A stretch of 9,636 nucleotides of DNA from Acidobacteriota bacterium (GTDB taxonomy: Bacteria; Acidobacteriota; Terriglobia; UBA7540). The position numbers and the translations under genes were made by a program. Positions 6,876 to 9,636 of this stretch are shown in pieces; the first letter of the stretch is position 1, and each line of letters starts with the position of its first letter. Where the stretch lies: positions 1-9,636 of the forward strand of contig QHZM01000193.1 of the NCBI GenBank assembly GCA_003224665.1, written 5' to 3'. Under the pieces are notes generated by a model, which searched no databases, was not told where the DNA came from, and saw nothing but the letters and a program-made list of their open reading frames with translations.

Positions 6876-8162
6876 GTGAAAGACGCAACCTCCACTTTTC
6901 GCGACTCCGATAAGCTCGAGCCTGCCGCGCTTGAATTCTCGAGCGCCCGCCGGTGGTCCATCGTTGGCCTGCTGTTTTCGGCCTCGATGATCAACTACAT
7001 GGACCGGGCCACGCTTTCGATGGCGCTGCCGGTGCTTTCAAGCGACCTCGGCCTGGGGCCCACGGCCAAGGGGGTGCTCACCTCGGCGTTCTTCTGGTCG
7101 TACGCCCTGATGCAGGTGCCGATCGGCTGGTGCGCCGACCGCTTCAACCTTCGTTGGCTCTATGCGGTGATGTTTGCGGTCTGGTCCCTTGCGTGCGGGC
7201 TCGCGGGCTTTGCGGGCAGCCTGGGGACCCTGATCGCGCTGCGAGTCCTTCTCGGGTTCGGAGAGTCCATCTACCTCCCGGGCGGCATCAAAATCGTCAG
7301 CCTGCTTTTCCCTCCAAAAGAACGCGGTCTCCCGTCGGGGCTCTTCGACTCCGGAACGCGGACCGGGCTCGTGCTTGACGGAATCCTGATCCCTTGGCTG
7401 ATCGTTCACTACGGATGGCGGAAAATGTTCTTGTTCGTGGGATTCAGCGCGCTCGTGTGGCTTGTCCCTTGGTTGTTGACTTTCCCTTCGAAGATGCCGA
7501 ATCGTGGTTCACAACGGGGCCCGGCCGCGGGCGGCACCGTCACCTTGCGCCGTCTCGGGGCCATTGTGCTCAACAAGAACCTGCTCGGGATTTGCCTCGG
7601 CTTTTTCTGTTTCGATTACTACTGGTACGTGGTGTTGTTCTGGCTGACGGACTTCCTGGTCAACGCCCATCACCTGGCGCTCCCTAAAGCCGGTTTTCTT
7701 GCCTCGCTCGCTTACTTCATATTTGCGATCAGCGAACCCCTGGGCGGCTGGCTTGCGGACCGGTTGATACGACGGGGGTGGGACGAGACGCGAACCAGAA
7801 AAGGTATTCTTACCTTCGCATTTTTAACCGGCCTTTTCCTTATTCCCGCGGCGCGGGTTGAGAGCGCCAGCGCGGCCATCATCCTGGTTTTCGGAGCCGC
7901 GCTCGTCGGGCTTTCCACCGGCAATCTTCACGTCATCCTCCAGAGCTGCGCGCCGCCGAGCGAGGTAAGTGTGTGGACCGGCGTCGAAAACTTCGCTGGA
8001 AATTTTGCAGGCTTCCTCGCCCAGTTGATGATGGGATTCGCCCTCGGCCGTTTTGGGTCCTACTTCCCGGGTTTCGCAGTGGCGGCCATCATCCTCGTCA
8101 TGGGTTCACTCTCTTATTGCTTTATCGTCGGAGAACTCAAGCCGCCGCGCGCCGGGGAGTGA
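6876..8162 (+). CDS. MFS transporter, ACS family (tandem paralog 1)
   Basis: This 428-residue, 12-helix inner-membrane carrier belongs to the same family as ExuT/GudP/DgoT. The frame is open much further upstream, but codons before ~6677 run antisense to the PIG-L gene, so I chose GTG 6876, the only plausible start near TM1. It lacks a clear Shine-Dalgarno site. TM1 has MINYMDRATLSMALP (Asp43-Arg44). TM4 has VLLGFGESIYLPGG with Glu130, again 87 residues after the Asp. FDSGTRTG (157-164) and the TM7 stretch FDYYWYVVLFWL (Asp247) follow. The cytoplasmic loop GWLADRLIRRGWDETRTRKG (291-310) repeats the half-molecule signature. It is closely related to the next gene (36 of 50 residues identical from RRW to FFW) and more distant from the transporter at 2024. 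The likely role is proton-coupled uptake of an organic anion. It is divergent from PIG-L and probably co-transcribed with the next gene 53 nt downstream. Substrate unknown. Confidence 0.87.
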   Translation: MKDATSTFRDSDKLEPAALEFSSARRWSIVGLLFSASMINYMDRATLSMALPVLSSDLGLGPTAKGVLTSAFFWSYALMQVPIGWCADRFNLRWLYAVMFAVWSLACGLAGFAGSLGTLIALRVLLGFGESIYLPGGIKIVSLLFPPKERGLPSGLFDSGTRTGLVLDGILIPWLIVHYGWRKMFLFVGFSALVWLVPWLLTFPSKMPNRGSQRGPAAGGTVTLRRLGAIVLNKNLLGICLGFFCFDYYWYVVLFWLTDFLVNAHHLALPKAGFLASLAYFIFAISEPLGGWLADRLIRRGWDETRTRKGILTFAFLTGLFLIPAARVESASAAIILVFGAALVGLSTGNLHVILQSCAPPSEVSVWTGVENFAGNFAGFLAQLMMGFALGRFGSYFPGFAVAAIILVMGSLSYCFIVGELKPPRAGE

Positions 8163-8215
8163 GTTAGTCCCGTATCCCGAGGAGCACCGCCGGCCGTGAC
8201 TCGCCGGCCAGCGCC

Positions 8216-9487
8216 GTGCCAAGCGTTTCGAATGTCCGCCGCTGGGCCATTGTTGCTCTGCTTTTCTTTGCCTCGCTCATCAACTACCTCGATCGCGCCA
8301 CACTGTCCGTCGCGCTACCGTTGATTTCAAGCGAGCTCACCCTCGGGCCTGCGAAGAAGGGCCTGCTCCTCTCAGCCTTTTTCTGGTCGTACACCCTGAT
8401 GCAAGTGCCCGCCGGCTGGCTCGCCGACCGTTGGAATCTCCGCTGGATTTACGCCGGCCTCTTCTCGCTCTGGTCGCTGGCCTGCGGCTTGACGGGCCTT
8501 GCGGGGAGCCTGGGCGTTTTGATAGTGCTTCGCCTGGTTCTGGGCCTCGGAGAGTGCATCTATTTTCCCGGCGGCTCGAAGATCGTCAGCGTCCTGTTTG
8601 GCGCCGAAGAGCGCGGGCTGGCCGGAGGAGTCTTCGACTCCGGGACGCGCGTGGGGATGGCGTTCGGCGTCCCGATGATTGCCTGGCTCACGGTCAGCTA
8701 CGGTTGGCGGCGCATGTTTTATATCGTGGGCTTTTCCGCACTGCTGTGGCTCGTTCCGTGGTTAACCGTCTTCCCGTCGCGTCTCAACGGACCTTCAAAC
8801 CACGCACGCAAAGGTCTCGAGGCGCGCCCTGGCTCGCGCCCGGGGCGGCCGCCCTCCGCGGTGACCTTCGACCGGAACCTGCTCGGCATTTGTATGGGCT
8901 TTTTCAGTTTTGGTTATTACTGGTACCTGCTGGTCACATGGCTGCCGGACTACCTCATAACCGTCCGGCACCTCACTCTCCTGAAGGCGGGGTTATACGC
9001 TTCCCTCCCTTTTCTCGTTTTCGGCGCCAGCCAGGCCCTGGGAGGCTGGATCGCCGACCGCCTGATTCGTCTCGGCTGGGATGAGACCCGAGCGCGGAAG
9101 GGGATGGTAACTGTGGCGTTCCTCTCAGGGCTATTTCTAATTCCCGCGACGCGAGTCGCGAGCCCGGCTTATGCCATTGGGCTGCTCTGCGCAGCCTCGC
9201 TTGTCGGACTTTCGACCGGCAACATCCTGGCCATCCTGCAAAGATGCGCTCCGCCGGATGAAGTCGGGGTGTGGACGGGCATGGAAAACTTTGTCGGAAA
9301 CATCGCCGGCGTTCTCGCGCCGCTCGTGACAGGATTCCTGATCAGCCGGACCGGGTCCTATTCCCCCGCGTTCGTGCTCGCGCCTTTGATTCTGGTGGCC
9401 GGCCTGCTTAGCTATTGGCTCGTCGTGGGCGATCTCAACCCGCGCGGCGGATCCCGGCCGCGACGACCAAGGCCTATTGTGGCTTAG
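8216..9487 (+). CDS. MFS transporter, ACS family (tandem paralog 2)
   Basis: The 423-residue product is a duplicate of the preceding carrier. It shares LINYLDRATLSVALP (Asp26-Arg27), Glu113 in LGLGECIYFPGG at the same 87-residue distance, VFDSGTRVG, and GWIADRLIRLGWDETRARKG. Differences are concentrated in the central cytoplasmic loop (about residues 189-217, rich in Arg, Pro and Gly), in the TM7 stretch, where Gly233 replaces the Asp kept in the other two MFS proteins of the window, and in a basic C-terminal tail. The product is expected to import a related but not necessarily identical organic anion. The start is uncertain. GTG 8216 is the first usable start after an in-frame stop at 8165, but the only Shine-Dalgarno-like site (GAGGAG, 8179-8184) is 31 nt away and better placed for an out-of-frame GTG at 8196. 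The resulting N-terminus has only seven residues before the RRW that opens TM1. Confidence 0.87.
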   Translation: MPSVSNVRRWAIVALLFFASLINYLDRATLSVALPLISSELTLGPAKKGLLLSAFFWSYTLMQVPAGWLADRWNLRWIYAGLFSLWSLACGLTGLAGSLGVLIVLRLVLGLGECIYFPGGSKIVSVLFGAEERGLAGGVFDSGTRVGMAFGVPMIAWLTVSYGWRRMFYIVGFSALLWLVPWLTVFPSRLNGPSNHARKGLEARPGSRPGRPPSAVTFDRNLLGICMGFFSFGYYWYLLVTWLPDYLITVRHLTLLKAGLYASLPFLVFGASQALGGWIADRLIRLGWDETRARKGMVTVAFLSGLFLIPATRVASPAYAIGLLCAASLVGLSTGNILAILQRCAPPDEVGVWTGMENFVGNIAGVLAPLVTGFLISRTGSYSPAFVLAPLILVAGLLSYWLVVGDLNPRGGSRPRRPRPIVA

Positions 9488-9545
9488 CCCTTCGCTGGCT
9501 ATAGCTACCACGCTCAACGGAGGCCTCACGCGACGGCTGGTCTCA

Positions 9546-9574
9546 TTGAAACTCGGGCCGCGCAGCTATAGAAT
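9546..9574 (+). promoter_or_regulatory. Sigma70-like promoter before the last, partial gene
   Basis: TTGAAA (9546-9551) and TAGAAT (9569-9574) are separated by exactly 17 nt, and each matches the consensus at five of six positions. Transcription would start near 9581, giving a leader of about 32 nt before ATG 9613. This suggests the last gene has its own promoter rather than depending on the MFS operon. No terminator with a T-tract was seen between 9488 and the promoter. Confidence 0.5.
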
Positions 9575-9600
9575 TCCGGCATTCCAGGTCAAACAGGACA

Positions 9601-9607
9601 AGGAGGT
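9601..9607 (+). promoter_or_regulatory. Strong Shine-Dalgarno site of the last gene
   Basis: AAGGAGG is followed by a 5-nt spacer and ATG 9613. It is the strongest ribosome binding site on the plus strand of this window. Confidence 0.75.
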
Positions 9608-9612
9608 TGCCA

Positions 9613-9636
9613 TGACAAAAGAGACGGGTTCACAGG
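9613..9636 (+). CDS. Start of an unidentified gene, cut by window end
   Basis: Only eight codons (MTKETGSQ) are visible. The start is supported by the AAGGAGG site and the promoter-like pair upstream. The peptide is polar with no sign of a signal sequence so far. No function can be assigned. Confidence 0.6.

Noticed and set aside
9496..9572. GCTATAG occurring twice about 65-70 nt apart after the last MFS gene
   Set aside because: Two copies of a 7-base word are expected by chance at this scale; the second is part of the promoter-like sequence, so no repeat system was called.

Overview
The window is a GC-rich bacterial chromosomal segment. Its gene mix suggests a soil-type, polymer-degrading heterotroph: a DUF6807 protein, an IolB-type isomerase, a LarA/DUF2088 remnant, an ExuT-like transporter, a secreted LmbE/PIG-L deacetylase and a large secreted M1 peptidase. 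That combination is typical of Acidobacteriota (Terriglobia/Bryobacterales type), but Verrucomicrobia or Planctomycetes cannot be excluded. No rRNA or taxonomic marker is present, so this is inference. No tRNA, IS element, CRISPR array or phage gene was found.

Layout. (a) 1-3322, plus strand: the 3' part of a DUF6807 ('PmoA-like') gene, then a 5-deoxy-glucuronate isomerase (iolB), then a short ORF that keeps only the first ~51 residues of a LarA-type (lactate racemase family) protein, then a hexuronate-type MFS transporter whose ATG overlaps the stop of that remnant. This looks like a sugar-acid uptake and catabolism block. (b) 3351-6676, minus strand: an exported PIG-L/LmbE N-deacetylase followed by an exported M1-family metallopeptidase with a long extra N-terminal region and an altered substrate-binding motif. 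(c) 6876-9487, plus strand: two tandem paralogous MFS transporters of the anion:cation symporter type, divergent from the PIG-L gene across a 199-nt intergenic region that holds a perfect 7-bp inverted repeat. (d) 9488-9636: an intergenic region with a good sigma70-like promoter and a strong Shine-Dalgarno site, then the first eight codons of a gene that runs out of the window.

How the genes may work together: the three MFS proteins share the charged residues of the sugar-acid symporter family (Asp-Arg in TM1 and a Glu 87 residues later), so uptake of hexuronate-like or other organic anions is the common theme. IolB and DUF6807 would act on internalised sugar derivatives. The two secreted hydrolases would release nutrients outside the cytoplasm. 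Substrates are inferred from family membership only.

I found no clear candidate for a wholly new system. The most notable items are the decayed LarA N-terminus fused by an ATGA overlap to the transporter, the M1 peptidase lacking a canonical GxMEN motif, and the divergence between the tandem MFS paralogs.
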